Source: Niastella sp. OAS944 (GTDB lineage Bacteria > Bacteroidota > Bacteroidia > Chitinophagales > Chitinophagaceae). From it: 64,000 bases of DNA. The DNA lies in contig JANUBW010000007.1 of the NCBI GenBank assembly GCA_024809215.1, positions 372,001 through 436,000 of the forward strand, in the 5' to 3' direction. The translations under genes were made by a program, and so were the position numbers. Positions 37,801-45,806 of this stretch are shown here, in pieces (the stretch's first letter is position 1; each line of letters starts with the position of its first letter). The notes below the pieces were generated by a model that was not told the DNA's origin, did not search any database, and saw nothing but the letters and a program-made list of their open reading frames with translations.

Positions 37801-39173
37801 CCTGCGCGTACGGTATTGATCTTCACTGTTGGGGCTTCAATTTTAACTACAGCTGGTTTGGTTACTTTACCAATACAGCCGGCAGCGTCGGTAAAGGTTG
37901 CTGTTACATCAAAAATACCTGCTGCGTTGTAAGAATGATTGACTGGTGCGCCTGTACCAATGGTGCCATCGCCAAAATCCCATTCCCATTTTGTGTTGGG
38001 CACCGGCGAAGCATCCTTAAAGGTTACATTCAACGGCGGCTTACAGGCTGTGGCATTGGTGGCTGTGAAATCGATGGTGGTACCAGGGCGAACATAAATT
38101 TTTTTAACGGCTTCGTCTTTACAACCCGAGTATGTATTACTAACCTTTATAGTATAATCTCCCGACGATGTATAAACGGTAGTGCCGTTTATACTGGTTG
38201 ACTGCTGGCCGTTGCCAAAGTCCCACAACGTTTTTTGAGGCGCTACTGAACCATCATTAACAAATGTTACCTGTGTATTCAAACAAACGGTGTCTGGCGC
38301 CTTGATGAGCGTTGTAGGCCCGCTGAATGTGATCGGCTTTGTAATAGTGTTCGAGCAACCAAATTCGCTGGTTGCAGTAAGGGATACATTGTAGGTGCCG
38401 GCAGGGTATGTAGTACTGGGCGCCGATAGGGTTGAGCTGTTGCCATTGCCAAGGTCCCACTGAAAGGTCATATTACCCGGTCCGCTCGAATTGTTGATAT
38501 AGGTAATGTTGTATGGCGGCTGACAAGTAAGTGATTTGCCGGGTTCAAATTCCGCTTTAACGCCCGACACTATTCGTATATAACGCCCTACAGAAAGGAT
38601 GTTTTTACAGCCTGTGCTGCTGGTGACTGTAAGCGTTACAGTATAAAACCCTGTATTAGTATACGTGTGTTGTGGATTTTGTGCGGTGCTTTTGCCGCCA
38701 TCGCCAAAGTCCCATTCCCATGATACAATACTGCCCGAAGGAGAAGTGCTTGCATCGTTGAACTGAATATTTACGGGAACGCAACCGGTCGTAATATTAG
38801 CCAAAAAGCTGGCTGTGGGTGCGGGATAAACGGTAATATAATTGGTTTTGGTAATGCCCGTTGTTCCATCTGCATTACGAACAACCAGCTTTACGGTATA
38901 TGTTCCGGGGTTTGGAAAGCTTACTGACGGATTTTGGACATTTGCTAATGTTCCATTCCCGAAATCCCAGTTCCAAAAGCGTGGATTGCCAGTGGTAAGG
39001 TCTTTAAAACTCACTACTAATGGTGCACACCCCGACGTTTGAGATGAAGTAAACTCAGGTGTCATTGTTTGCGCATATCCCTTAAACGAAAATAATAATA
39101 GGAACGGCAGGCATTGCCATATTGAAAATAGCTTTCCAGGGCTTCCTTTGGAGAACCGAACCGGCAAGCGCAT
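34806..39173 (-). CDS. Giant PKD-repeat surface protein with gliding-motility-type (T9SS type B) C-terminus
   Basis: This 1455-residue secreted adhesin-like protein has a signal peptide (LPFLLLFSFKGYAQ) followed by about 15 PKD-like repeats. Most carry the WDFGDG core; repeats 8, 9, 13 and 15 are degenerate (WSFGSP, WSFDGG, LYFGDG, WTLGNR). A conserved Cys pattern recurs between repeats (SGCAPL, TGCVPV, TACKPP), suggesting disulfides. The tail (IPNTFSPNGDGVNDIF, IFNRWGEMVFEK, GGWDGNYKGKP) is the gliding-motility-associated C-terminal domain recognised by T9SS. The start is set at ATG 39173 next to the signal; further upstream codons are not signal-like. A PorP/SprF partner follows. Role: probably adhesion or glycan binding. 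Confidence 0.93.
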   Translation of the reverse strand: MRLPVRFSKGSPGKLFSIWQCLPFLLLFSFKGYAQTMTPEFTSSQTSGCAPLVVSFKDLTTGNPRFWNWDFGNGTLANVQNPSVSFPNPGTYTVKLVVRNADGTTGITKTNYITVYPAPTASFLANITTGCVPVNIQFNDASTSPSGSIVSWEWDFGDGGKSTAQNPQHTYTNTGFYTVTLTVTSSTGCKNILSVGRYIRIVSGVKAEFEPGKSLTCQPPYNITYINNSSGPGNMTFQWDLGNGNSSTLSAPSTTYPAGTYNVSLTATSEFGCSNTITKPITFSGPTTLIKAPDTVCLNTQVTFVNDGSVAPQKTLWDFGNGQQSTSINGTTVYTSSGDYTIKVSNTYSGCKDEAVKKIYVRPGTTIDFTATNATACKPPLNVTFKDASPVPNTKWEWDFGDGTIGTGAPVNHSYNAAGIFDVTATFTDAAGCIGKVTKPAVVKIEAPTVKINTVRAGGCVPYTYQPTATATSIDGITGWLWDFGDGTTSTLENPTHVYNNTGKYNIKLTVTTTGGCTATTTEIDGVKVGTPPATNFSIGATDVCASSPVNFTDLTPKPVDEWEWDFGDGGSSNIQNPSHLFLDTGTFIVKLTAFNNRCPQTSTGQTVIIRPPIANFKYAITCGNPTVAFRDTSIVDPAFGPVSYSWSFGSPSNTSNLQNPSFTFPAFNTIYPVTLTVTNGSCSSTFTDNINLVKPIADFTVPSANLCQNTDYNITSTNNQYITSHQWSFDGGPWLLADKVYTVKFSTLGQHSIGLVITDINGCTDTVRKANIVTVVGPTAKFTAGSSGGCKNALVTFNDNSTSSGVSPINKWTFDFGNGNTQSYTAAPFSHAYPDTGTFVPMLTVQDAMGCVNTYTLPDTIFISTLKTDFTSDYDTICPTSNLQFANESVGRNLTYQWYFGDGGTSTDKDPIYSYSVNNAKYDVKLVVTDRGGCKDSVTKAGFITTLKPIPAFDIEDTLTICPPIETKFTFNGSFYESFEWDFDDGATSTLKNPTHFYNAYGDFKPKLILTGYGGCTESVSATVHVYNPGTVTTLNYSPLDACNELMVDFNLVTIPDMKYTLYFGDGVSDTTMQNTYQHFYKSPAFYFPQIQYTDKQGCIAGVDGPPIKVIGAEPFFGLDRKKFCDSGTVYFTNYTIGNDPVVTRNWDFGDGSTSTDVDPSHNYSQPGLYKVSQSVTTQQGCSKTVTDTIKVYRTPDPYITGDSIGCLNATLNLLANLVVPDTAITWKWTLGNRNFSSPDIALNFVASGNYTVNLQATNLLGCSDTTSKALFVPEIPQLTVVEDPIIPVTTGITLPVTYGPEVISYHWTPAKNLSCTDCPTPYANPKLTTTYNVKVADQYGCTNTANVTVTTICNGLNYFIPNTFSPNGDGVNDIFAPRGVGLTRVNSMRIFNRWGEMVFEKMNFMANDRTPSGGWDGNYKGKPASADVYVYIVEFVCENAAIVPVKGNVALVR

Positions 39174-39531
39174 CCGGTTTCCACAAAGTGCAAGTACAAA
39201 TTTACTCAAGGCAACTTTTTTTATGGTTGTATTTGGCACACGCCCTCAACTGCACAGAAAGACCTTTACTCCATGCAAACCTTATTCCCGGCGAATGCCA
39301 AAGGTTTTGCACAGCACAAATGATCAGTTCTTAACCAGCTGTTGGGCAATTAGTTAATCGTGGGGTAACCGGATTTTTGTAGTCTGATGAATTAAATAGG
39401 ATATTTAGGGTTGAAGCCTATACGATGATAAGGTGTCGGTTGAGCGGGAGGGGTGTATATTTATATACCTGTGTGCGTCAACTTAATTATACGGAAATAA
39501 CATAAGCTTCGTTGGCTCTGGCTCTCTGGTT
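39174..39531. other. Spacer upstream of the PKD gene
   Basis: CAAATTTA at 39197-39204 reads TAAATTTG on the minus strand, a -7 box 23 nt from the ATG at 39173. An imperfect 18-bp palindrome (GGTGTATATTTATATACC, 39452-39469; 15 of 18 positions self-complementary) could be an operator or hairpin. No gene is seen. Confidence 0.45.
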
Positions 39532-39951
39532 TTATTTTTTGCGTAAGATCAGCAACTTTGTTCCATTGTCTGTTTGCATTTCGGCTTTTACATAATCCCA
39601 GTCACTGTCTTTTATCTTCCATAAGCCATTCAGCTTTTTTAACGGGTCTACCGCTGTAGGAAAATCTGTTAATATGGTAAAATCAGTTGTATTGGGATCC
39701 CAGGTACCATCGGTAGCATTACCGTTTTCTGTACCTGTTAAGGTGCCGTCTGAATTGAACTTGAAATGGTAGTATAAAAACAGGTTCGAAAGATTGTTCT
39801 CTCCTTCTTTATACTGCTCCACTATCCATTCCCCCGTGGTAATAGCGTCCATGATCTTTTCTTCCACTTTTTTCTCAATTGCTTTTTTGCATGATGTGGA
39901 CAGAACAAGGGCAAAGAACCCTGTCATTATCAGAGGTTTCAATATATTCAT
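39532..39951 (-). CDS. Lipocalin-like lipoprotein
   Basis: This small 139-residue lipoprotein has a lipobox LSTSC with the acylated Cys at residue 21, then a charged spacer (KKAIEKKVEEKI) and a beta-rich domain: TGEWIVEQYKEGENN, YYHFKFNSDGTLTGT, DGTWDPNTTDFTI, KLNGLWKIKDSDWDYVKAEM. The pattern of W followed by GTL and GTW strands fits the short lipocalin-like proteins common in Bacteroidota. Its ligand and role are unknown. The stop is 292 bp beyond any promoter of the PKD gene, and the M32 peptidase gene lies 34 bp upstream in the same direction, so it is probably the second gene of that operon. Confidence 0.75.
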   Translation of the reverse strand: MNILKPLIMTGFFALVLSTSCKKAIEKKVEEKIMDAITTGEWIVEQYKEGENNLSNLFLYYHFKFNSDGTLTGTENGNATDGTWDPNTTDFTILTDFPTAVDPLKKLNGLWKIKDSDWDYVKAEMQTDNGTKLLILRKK

Positions 39952-39985
39952 AATTCAGGCCGAATGGAAGTTACAAATTCAGATA

Positions 39986-41494
39986 TTAAAATTTGTAAAT
40001 ATCTTTGTATTTGTCAAGTAAATAGCCCGTAAAATATTCAATATTGAGGGTTTCCCCGCATATATCTTTGCACAATTCCTCGCTTGTAAAGCGCCGCCCT
40101 TTTTGGTGTACCGTACTGCGCAGCCATTGTAATAAAGACGTAGTATTACCCTGTTTTATATGTTCATTTAAATTGGTAATTGACTGGTTTGCATAGTGGT
40201 AGAACTGTGCAGCATAAAAACTTCCCAAACTGTAAGTAGGAAAGTAGCCAAAACTGCCATGGCTCCAGTGCACATCCTGCAGGCAGCCCTGTTTATCGCC
40301 AGGCACTTTTACGCCCATTAATTGCAGGTATTGCTCATTCCAGTAACCTGGTATGTCGTTTACGTTCATGGTACCTCCAATAAGCAATTTTTCCAGTTCG
40401 TACCTGATCTTAATATGAAAATGATAGGTTAGCTCATCGGCCTCCGTACGTATAAGCGAAGGTTGTACCTTATTTATGCCTTTGTAAAATTGTTCAACAG
40501 AAATATTGCCCAGTTGCTCGGGAAAATATTGTTGCAGAATTGGTAACCAGCGTTCGCAAAATGCCCGGCTGCGGCCAACATGGTTTTCCCACAAACGACT
40601 CTGCGATTCATGAATGGTGTAAGAGGCCGGTTCGCCCAGCGGTAAACCATATTCACTCAATGGCAGTCCCTGTTCGTATAGGGCATGACCGGCTTCGTGT
40701 ATACAGCTCCATACCATATTGCTAAGGTCGTTCTCATCGATACGCGTTGTAATGCGTACATCCTGGCTGTTGAAATTGGTTGTAAAAGGATGTTCAGAAA
40801 TATCCTGGCGGCCGGCTTCCATATCGTACCCCAGCTCTTTCACCACCTGTAAACCAAACTGCCATTGTTTGTCTTTGTCAAAATGCTGATGTAAAAAGCT
40901 GTCATCGGCAGGCGGTTGGGCCGCAATTTTTCCTAACAACTCTTTCAATGGTTGCTGAATGGCCGAAAAAACGCCGTCGAGCAATTGCACTGTGGCGCCT
41001 TTGTCGTGATCATCGAGCAATGCATTATATGGGTGATGTTCATAACCCAACATATCGGCTTCCTGCTTTTTTAATTCAATCAACCGCGCCAGGTCATTGG
41101 CAAATAAAGAAAAGTCATTGGCTTTGCGGGCTTCCATCCAGCTGTGAAAACTTTTGTTCACCGCTTCGGCCAGTGTACGTACAAACGAAGAATGGAATTT
41201 TTTCTGTTTTGAATAATCCTGCCAGGTAAGCTCCACATTTCTTTTTTCCCCGGCCGACAGTTTGTCGCCTGCCAGTAACTCCTGCAGCCGTGCACCCAGC
41301 TTTTCATCGGTAAAATACTTATGGGCAATTTCCGAAAGGGTAGCTATCTGCTGACCCCTGATGGGGGCGCCTTTAGGCGGTAAATAAGTTTCCTGGTCCC
41401 ACTGCAAAACCCCTGCGGCATACCGCAGGTCGGCGATGGTTTGCATCTCCTTTATATATTCTTCGTACAATGATTTAATGGCAGATGTTGTCAT
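39986..41494 (-). CDS. Carboxypeptidase, M32 family
   Basis: This 502-residue cytoplasmic zinc metallocarboxypeptidase (Taq carboxypeptidase family) removes C-terminal residues from peptides with broad specificity. All family motifs are present in order: HPF at 235-237, DVRITTR at 245-251, the zinc site HEAGH at 266-270, HESQSRLWENHVGRS, RTEADELTYHFHIKIRYELEK and GCLQDVHWSHGSFGYFPTY. Length is normal. It precedes the lipocalin-like lipoprotein by 34 bp on the same strand. Divergent from nrdB. Confidence 0.95.
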   Translation of the reverse strand: MTTSAIKSLYEEYIKEMQTIADLRYAAGVLQWDQETYLPPKGAPIRGQQIATLSEIAHKYFTDEKLGARLQELLAGDKLSAGEKRNVELTWQDYSKQKKFHSSFVRTLAEAVNKSFHSWMEARKANDFSLFANDLARLIELKKQEADMLGYEHHPYNALLDDHDKGATVQLLDGVFSAIQQPLKELLGKIAAQPPADDSFLHQHFDKDKQWQFGLQVVKELGYDMEAGRQDISEHPFTTNFNSQDVRITTRIDENDLSNMVWSCIHEAGHALYEQGLPLSEYGLPLGEPASYTIHESQSRLWENHVGRSRAFCERWLPILQQYFPEQLGNISVEQFYKGINKVQPSLIRTEADELTYHFHIKIRYELEKLLIGGTMNVNDIPGYWNEQYLQLMGVKVPGDKQGCLQDVHWSHGSFGYFPTYSLGSFYAAQFYHYANQSITNLNEHIKQGNTTSLLQWLRSTVHQKGRRFTSEELCKDICGETLNIEYFTGYLLDKYKDIYKF

Positions 41495-41663
41495 ACCCGG
41501 TGTATTTAATAAGTACTAAAAACAGGTTGCGAAATTCGGTAAATTATAGCATATTAAACAATTGGCAAATTGTTCACTATTACTGGTTAAATAATTATGA
41601 CTACGGTCATAAACTATTAACACCTTGTGGGAAACTGTATTCTTAATTCTTTCACCTGCATAT

Positions 41664-41671
41664 TACTTTCG
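41664..41671 (+). promoter_or_regulatory. -7-like element of nrdBA
   Basis: TACTTTCG, one base off TAnnTTTG, 42 nt before the nrdB ATG; it falls inside a longer in-frame extension and so supports the internal start. No NrdR boxes were recognised. Confidence 0.4.
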
Positions 41672-41713
41672 TCGTTCCACATTGTTAAACACCTAACATT
41701 CTATAATTCTATC

Positions 41714-42685
41714 ATGCAATACGAAAATGAAGTGTTGTTACAGGAGAACAAGGACCGTTTTGTTATTCTTCCAATTAAATATCCCCGCATTTGGGAAATG
41801 TATAAACAGCATGAGGCCAGTTTTTGGACCGCAGAAGAAATTGACCTTAGCGGTGATCTGAAAGACTGGGCCAACCTCAATGATGGCGAGCGTCATTTTA
41901 TTTCACACGTACTGGCATTTTTCGCTGCCAGCGATGGTATTGTGAACGAGAACCTGGCCGTGAACTTTATGAGCGAAGTGCAACTGCCCGAGGCCCGTTG
42001 TTTTTATGGTTTTCAGATCATGATGGAGAACATTCATTCCGAAACCTATGCCTTGCTGATAGATACCTATGTAAAAGACGTTGCGGAAAAAGACAGACTG
42101 TTCCACGCCATCGATACCGTACCGGCTGTGAAGAAAAAAGCCGAGTGGGCATTGCGTTGGATTGAACAAGGGAACTTTGCCGAGCGTTTAGTTGCGTTTG
42201 CAGCGGTGGAAGGTATATTCTTCAGCGGTAGCTTTTGCTCTATATTCTGGTTAAAGAAAAGAGGGTTGATGCCGGGCCTTACGTTCAGCAATGAACTTAT
42301 TAGCCGCGACGAAGGTTTGCATTGCGAATTTGCCTGTTTATTATACAGTATGCTGAACGCTAAATTATCGCAGGAGCAGGTATATAGTATTATAGGCGAT
42401 GCCGTGCAAATTGAAAAAGAATTCATCACCGAAGCCTTACCGGTTGACCTTATTGGAATGAATGCCCGCTTAATGCAACAATATATTGAATTTGTTGCCG
42501 ACAGATGGTTGAGTGAACTGGGGTATCCTAAAATGTTCAATGCTGCCAATCCGTTCGACTTTATGGAAATGATCTCGCTGCAGGGCAAGACCAACTTCTT
42601 TGAAAAGCGGGTAGGTGATTACCGAAAGGCCGGTGTAAACACCACCAAGGAATCGCAACAGTTTTCTCTCGATGAAGATTTCTAG
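41714..42685 (+). CDS. nrdB: Class Ia ribonucleotide reductase beta subunit
   Basis: This 323-residue radical-generating subunit holds the di-iron centre and tyrosyl radical used by NrdA to reduce nucleotides. Iron ligands and radical Tyr have the spacing of the eukaryotic R2 protein: D74, E105, H108, radical Y112 ([17 protein letters not shown]), then Glu and His in [10 protein letters not shown]. The sequence [10 protein letters not shown]...[18 protein letters not shown] is of the eukaryote-like subgroup rather than E. coli NrdB. The start is ATG 41714 ([10 protein letters not shown]); a GTG 29 codons upstream would include the promoter. nrdA follows 38 bp later. Confidence 0.96.
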   Translation: MQYENEVLLQENKDRFVILPIKYPRIWEMYKQHEASFWTAEEIDLSGDLKDWANLNDGERHFISHVLAFFAASDGIVNENLAVNFMSEVQLPEARCFYGFQIMMENIHSETYALLIDTYVKDVAEKDRLFHAIDTVPAVKKKAEWALRWIEQGNFAERLVAFAAVEGIFFSGSFCSIFWLKKRGLMPGLTFSNELISRDEGLHCEFACLLYSMLNAKLSQEQVYSIIGDAVQIEKEFITEALPVDLIGMNARLMQQYIEFVADRWLSELGYPKMFNAANPFDFMEMISLQGKTNFFEKRVGDYRKAGVNTTKESQQFSLDEDF

Positions 42686-42723
42686 ATAAATAATATTGAT
42701 AGCACAATTTAAACTCCATTAGC

Positions 42724-45093
42724 ATGAACGTAATAAAAAGGAATGGAAAGAAAGAGACAGTAAAGTTCGACAAGATCACTGCACGTATACAAAAGTTATC
42801 ATATGGGTTGAGCCCCCTGGTTGATGTAATAGAAGTAACCAAGAAAGTGATTGAAGGCATTTATGATGGTGTTACTACCAGTGAGCTGGATAGCCTGGCT
42901 GCCGAAACCGCCGCTTCATTAACTACCAAACACCCCGATTACGCATTGCTGGCCTCACGTATTGCCGTGAGCAACCTGCATAAGAATACCGAGAAATCGT
43001 TTTCGGCCACCATGCGCAGGCTGTATGATTATACCGATAGCGGCCGTAAAACGCCATTGCTGGCCGACGATGTAATGGAGATCATTGAGGCCAATGCCGA
43101 GTTGCTCGATAGTTCTATTATATATGACCGCGATTTTGGGTTCGATTACTTTGGGTTTAAAACACTGGAAAAATCGTACCTGTTGCGCATTGATGGAAAA
43201 ATAGCCGAACGCCCGCAGCATATGTATATGCGTGTGGCAGTAGGAATACATAAAGAAGACATTGCCAGCGCTGTTAAGACCTACAACTTTATGAGCGAGC
43301 GCTGGTTTACCCATGCCACCCCAACCTTGTTCAATGCCGGTACGCCAAAACCGCAAATGTCATCGTGCTTTTTGCTTACCATGAAAGACGATAGCATCGA
43401 TGGTATTTACGATACGTTAAAGCAAACGGCAAAGATCTCACAAAGCGCCGGTGGTATTGGCTTATCAATTCATAATGTACGCGCTACCGGTAGCTATATA
43501 GGCGGCACCAATGGCACCAGCAACGGTATTATTCCCATGCTGCGTGTATTTAACGATACTGCCCGTTATGTTGATCAGGGCGGAGGTAAACGTAAAGGCG
43601 CCTTTGCTATTTACCTGGAACCCTGGCATGCAGATATTGAAGGATTTTTGGAACTGCGCAAGAACCATGGTAAAGAAGAGTTGCGTGCCCGCGATCTGTT
43701 TTATGCCCTTTGGATCAGCGACCTGTTTATGAAACGGGTTGAAGAGAATGGCAGCTGGAGTTTGTTCTGCCCACATGAAGCACCCGGTTTAGGCGATACG
43801 TTTGGCGACGAATTTGAAGCCCTGTACCATCGCTACGAGCAGGAAGGCCGCGCCCGCAAAGTGATAAAAGCACAGGACCTGTGGTTTGCTATTTTGGAAG
43901 CACAAATAGAAACCGGCACACCATATATGCTATATAAAGATGCTGCTAACAAAAAGAGTAACCAGCAAAACCTGGGAACCATTAAAAGCAGCAACCTGTG
44001 TACAGAGATACTGGAGTATACCAGCGCCGATGAAGTAGCTGTTTGTAACCTGGCCTCGCTGGCATTACCCCGTTTTGTAAATGAAGGAAAGTTCGATTTT
44101 GAGAAATTATATGAAGTAACCTACCAGGCAACGCTCAACCTCAACCGCATTATTGATAATAATTATTATCCGGTTGAGGAAGCTAAACGCTCAAATCTTC
44201 GTCATCGACCCATTGGTTTAGGTGTGCAGGGTTTGGCCGATGTGTTCATTTTGTTGCGTTTGCCTTTTGAAAGTGAGCTGGCCAAGGTGTTGAATAAAAA
44301 CATCTTTGAAACCATTTACTTTGCTGCTATGACGGCCAGTAAGGATATGGCCATTGAACAAGGCCCTTACGAAACTTTTGCCGGCTCGCCTTTATCAAAA
44401 GGTCAGTTCCAGTTCGATCTGTGGAATGTACAACCATCTAACAGGCATAATTGGGAAGCATTACGTGCCGAAGTGGTAAAACATGGTGTGCGTAACTCAT
44501 TATTAGTAGCGCCTATGCCTACAGCCTCTACTTCACAGATCTTAGGCAATAACGAATGTTTTGAACCGTATACTTCAAATATCTATGTGCGTCGTGTATT
44601 GAGCGGTGAATTTATTATCGTAAACAAACACCTGCTGAAAGACCTGGTGCAACTGGGCCTTTGGAACGATACCATGAAGAACAAGATCATTGCAGCCAAT
44701 GGTTCAATTCAACAGATCAATGAAATACCTGCCGATATTAAAGCCCTGTACAAAACAGTATGGGAAATTAAACAACGTACGCTTATTGATATGGCTGCCG
44801 ACCGGGGCGCCTTTATTTGCCAGTCGCAATCGTTGAACCTGTTTGTTGATACGCCAACGGTGGCCAAACTTACTTCTATGCACTTTTATGCATGGAAGCA
44901 GGGATTGAAAACAGGCATGTATTATTTGCGTACACAAGCGGCAGCCCAGGCTGTTCAGTTCACGGTTGAAAAACAAGGCAGCCGCCAAATGGAACCGGTG
45001 ATGCCTAAAAACGCCGAAGCAACTGTTGCAGATGATGGCCTCAATGGCGGCAGCTGTAGTATGGAAGATGGTTGTGTAACCTGCAGTGCGTAA
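42724..45093 (+). CDS. nrdA: Class Ia ribonucleotide reductase alpha subunit
   Basis: This 789-residue catalytic subunit reduces ribonucleoside diphosphates to deoxyribonucleotides. Features in order: an N-terminal ATP-cone ([18 protein letters not shown]), the active-site Cys in MSSCFLL, the radical-path and substrate motifs in [24 protein letters not shown], the [22 protein letters not shown] loop and the C-terminal redox pair CVTC two residues from the end. The ATP-cone implies dATP feedback inhibition. It is of the eukaryote-like R1 type, matching its partner. A terminator lies 38 bp after the stop. Confidence 0.97.
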   Translation: MNVIKRNGKKETVKFDKITARIQKLSYGLSPLVDVIEVTKKVIEGIYDGVTTSELDSLAAETAASLTTKHPDYALLASRIAVSNLHKNTEKSFSATMRRLYDYTDSGRKTPLLADDVMEIIEANAELLDSSIIYDRDFGFDYFGFKTLEKSYLLRIDGKIAERPQHMYMRVAVGIHKEDIASAVKTYNFMSERWFTHATPTLFNAGTPKPQMSSCFLLTMKDDSIDGIYDTLKQTAKISQSAGGIGLSIHNVRATGSYIGGTNGTSNGIIPMLRVFNDTARYVDQGGGKRKGAFAIYLEPWHADIEGFLELRKNHGKEELRARDLFYALWISDLFMKRVEENGSWSLFCPHEAPGLGDTFGDEFEALYHRYEQEGRARKVIKAQDLWFAILEAQIETGTPYMLYKDAANKKSNQQNLGTIKSSNLCTEILEYTSADEVAVCNLASLALPRFVNEGKFDFEKLYEVTYQATLNLNRIIDNNYYPVEEAKRSNLRHRPIGLGVQGLADVFILLRLPFESELAKVLNKNIFETIYFAAMTASKDMAIEQGPYETFAGSPLSKGQFQFDLWNVQPSNRHNWEALRAEVVKHGVRNSLLVAPMPTASTSQILGNNECFEPYTSNIYVRRVLSGEFIIVNKHLLKDLVQLGLWNDTMKNKIIAANGSIQQINEIPADIKALYKTVWEIKQRTLIDMAADRGAFICQSQSLNLFVDTPTVAKLTSMHFYAWKQGLKTGMYYLRTQAAAQAVQFTVEKQGSRQMEPVMPKNAEATVADDGLNGGSCSMEDGCVTCSA

Positions 45094-45130
45094 TAAAGTA
45101 GTGGATTAGAATCCTTAAATACAATGTGTG

Positions 45131-45159
45131 GGCCTCCTTTGAACGGGAGGCCTTTTTTT
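45131..45159 (+). terminator. Intrinsic terminator after nrdA
   Basis: GGCCTCC at 45131-45137 pairs with GGAGGCC at 45146-45152, followed by seven T's (45153-45159). Confidence 0.92.
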
Positions 45160-45163
45160 GTTA

Positions 45164-45429
45164 AAATCTCAAATCACAAATCTCAAGATCCAAATAAATC
45201 CCAGGCTTCAAATCTCAAAGCCTATACGGGGAAGCCTTGGTTTCTATGAATTGGGATTTTTGTATTATTATTTGGTGCTTGAGTTTTTGTGCTTTTTGGG
45301 AGCTTGAATTTTAAATTTGTTATTTGGAGCTTAGTGCTTGGGATTTAAGTTTTATTCTTTAAAGCTTGGAGCTTGGAGTTTGAAATTTGGTATTTATTTT
45401 TTGGTTCTTGTGATTTGGCTCTTGGTTCT
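45164..45429. repeat. Heptamer hairpin island before the cobalamin riboswitch
   Basis: The left arm (45165-45225) has units AAATCTC and AAATCAC. The long right arm (45236-45429) has TTGGNNY-type units, as in the island at 16502. It is the largest of the islands and reaches the riboswitch promoter. Confidence 0.8.
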
Positions 45430-45437
45430 TATCTTCG
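45430..45437 (+). promoter_or_regulatory. -7-like element of the metE leader
   Basis: TATCTTCG, one base off the consensus, 26 nt before the riboswitch P1 stem. No -33 TTTG at the right spacing stands out in the TTGG-rich repeat. Confidence 0.4.
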
Positions 45438-45463
45438 CACCGTAGTTCTTTACTTTAAAACTT

Positions 45464-45654
45464 GTTTTCAGGTTATTCCGGCCACAACCGGAGTATTAAA
45501 AAGGAACCGTGTGCAAATCACGGGCTGTCGCGCAACTGTATGTTGTAGTGAGTGGTCACAACCTCACATGCTGCATAACAAAGCCACTGTATCCGCCACA
45601 AGATATGGGAAGGCTATGAAGCAATACAACAAGCCAGGATACTTGCCTGAAAAC
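45464..45654 (+). ncRNA. Cobalamin (B12) riboswitch controlling metE
   Basis: The P1 stem is formed by GTTTTCAGG (45464-45472) and CCTGAAAAC (45646-45654). Inside are the conserved class blocks: AAAAGGAACCGTGTGCAAAT near 45499, GGGCTGTCGCGCAACTGTA, AAGCCACTG, GGGAAGG, and the B12 box AAGCCAGGATACTTGCCTG (45630-45648). The aptamer is about 190 nt. B12 binding is expected to switch off metE when the B12-dependent MetH can be used. Confidence 0.95.
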
Positions 45655-45662
45655 GGAGACGA

Positions 45663-45791
45663 ATGCTTTCGCGGTCAAAAGCAGCAGTCAGGAGCAGTTA
45701 AATCACCTCACTTAGTAACTGTTTCTCTCTAACACTTTATCACGAAAGCATACACATTAAACGTAAAGACATTAATACCATTCATTAATGT
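45663..45791 (+). promoter_or_regulatory. Probable expression platform of the B12 riboswitch
   Basis: ATGCTTTCG (45663-45671) can pair with CGAAAGCAT (45743-45751). Next, ACATTAAT (45769-45776) pairs with ATTAATGT (45784-45791), a hairpin ending 15 nt before the metE ATG. With no U-run, control of translation initiation is more likely than termination (inference). Confidence 0.5.
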
Positions 45792-45806
45792 TTCTAAAAA
45801 TGTTTT

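Noticed and set aside
45373..45732. A 119-codon plus-strand frame
   Set aside because: It covers the heptamer repeat and the cobalamin riboswitch; conserved RNA blocks explain the sequence.
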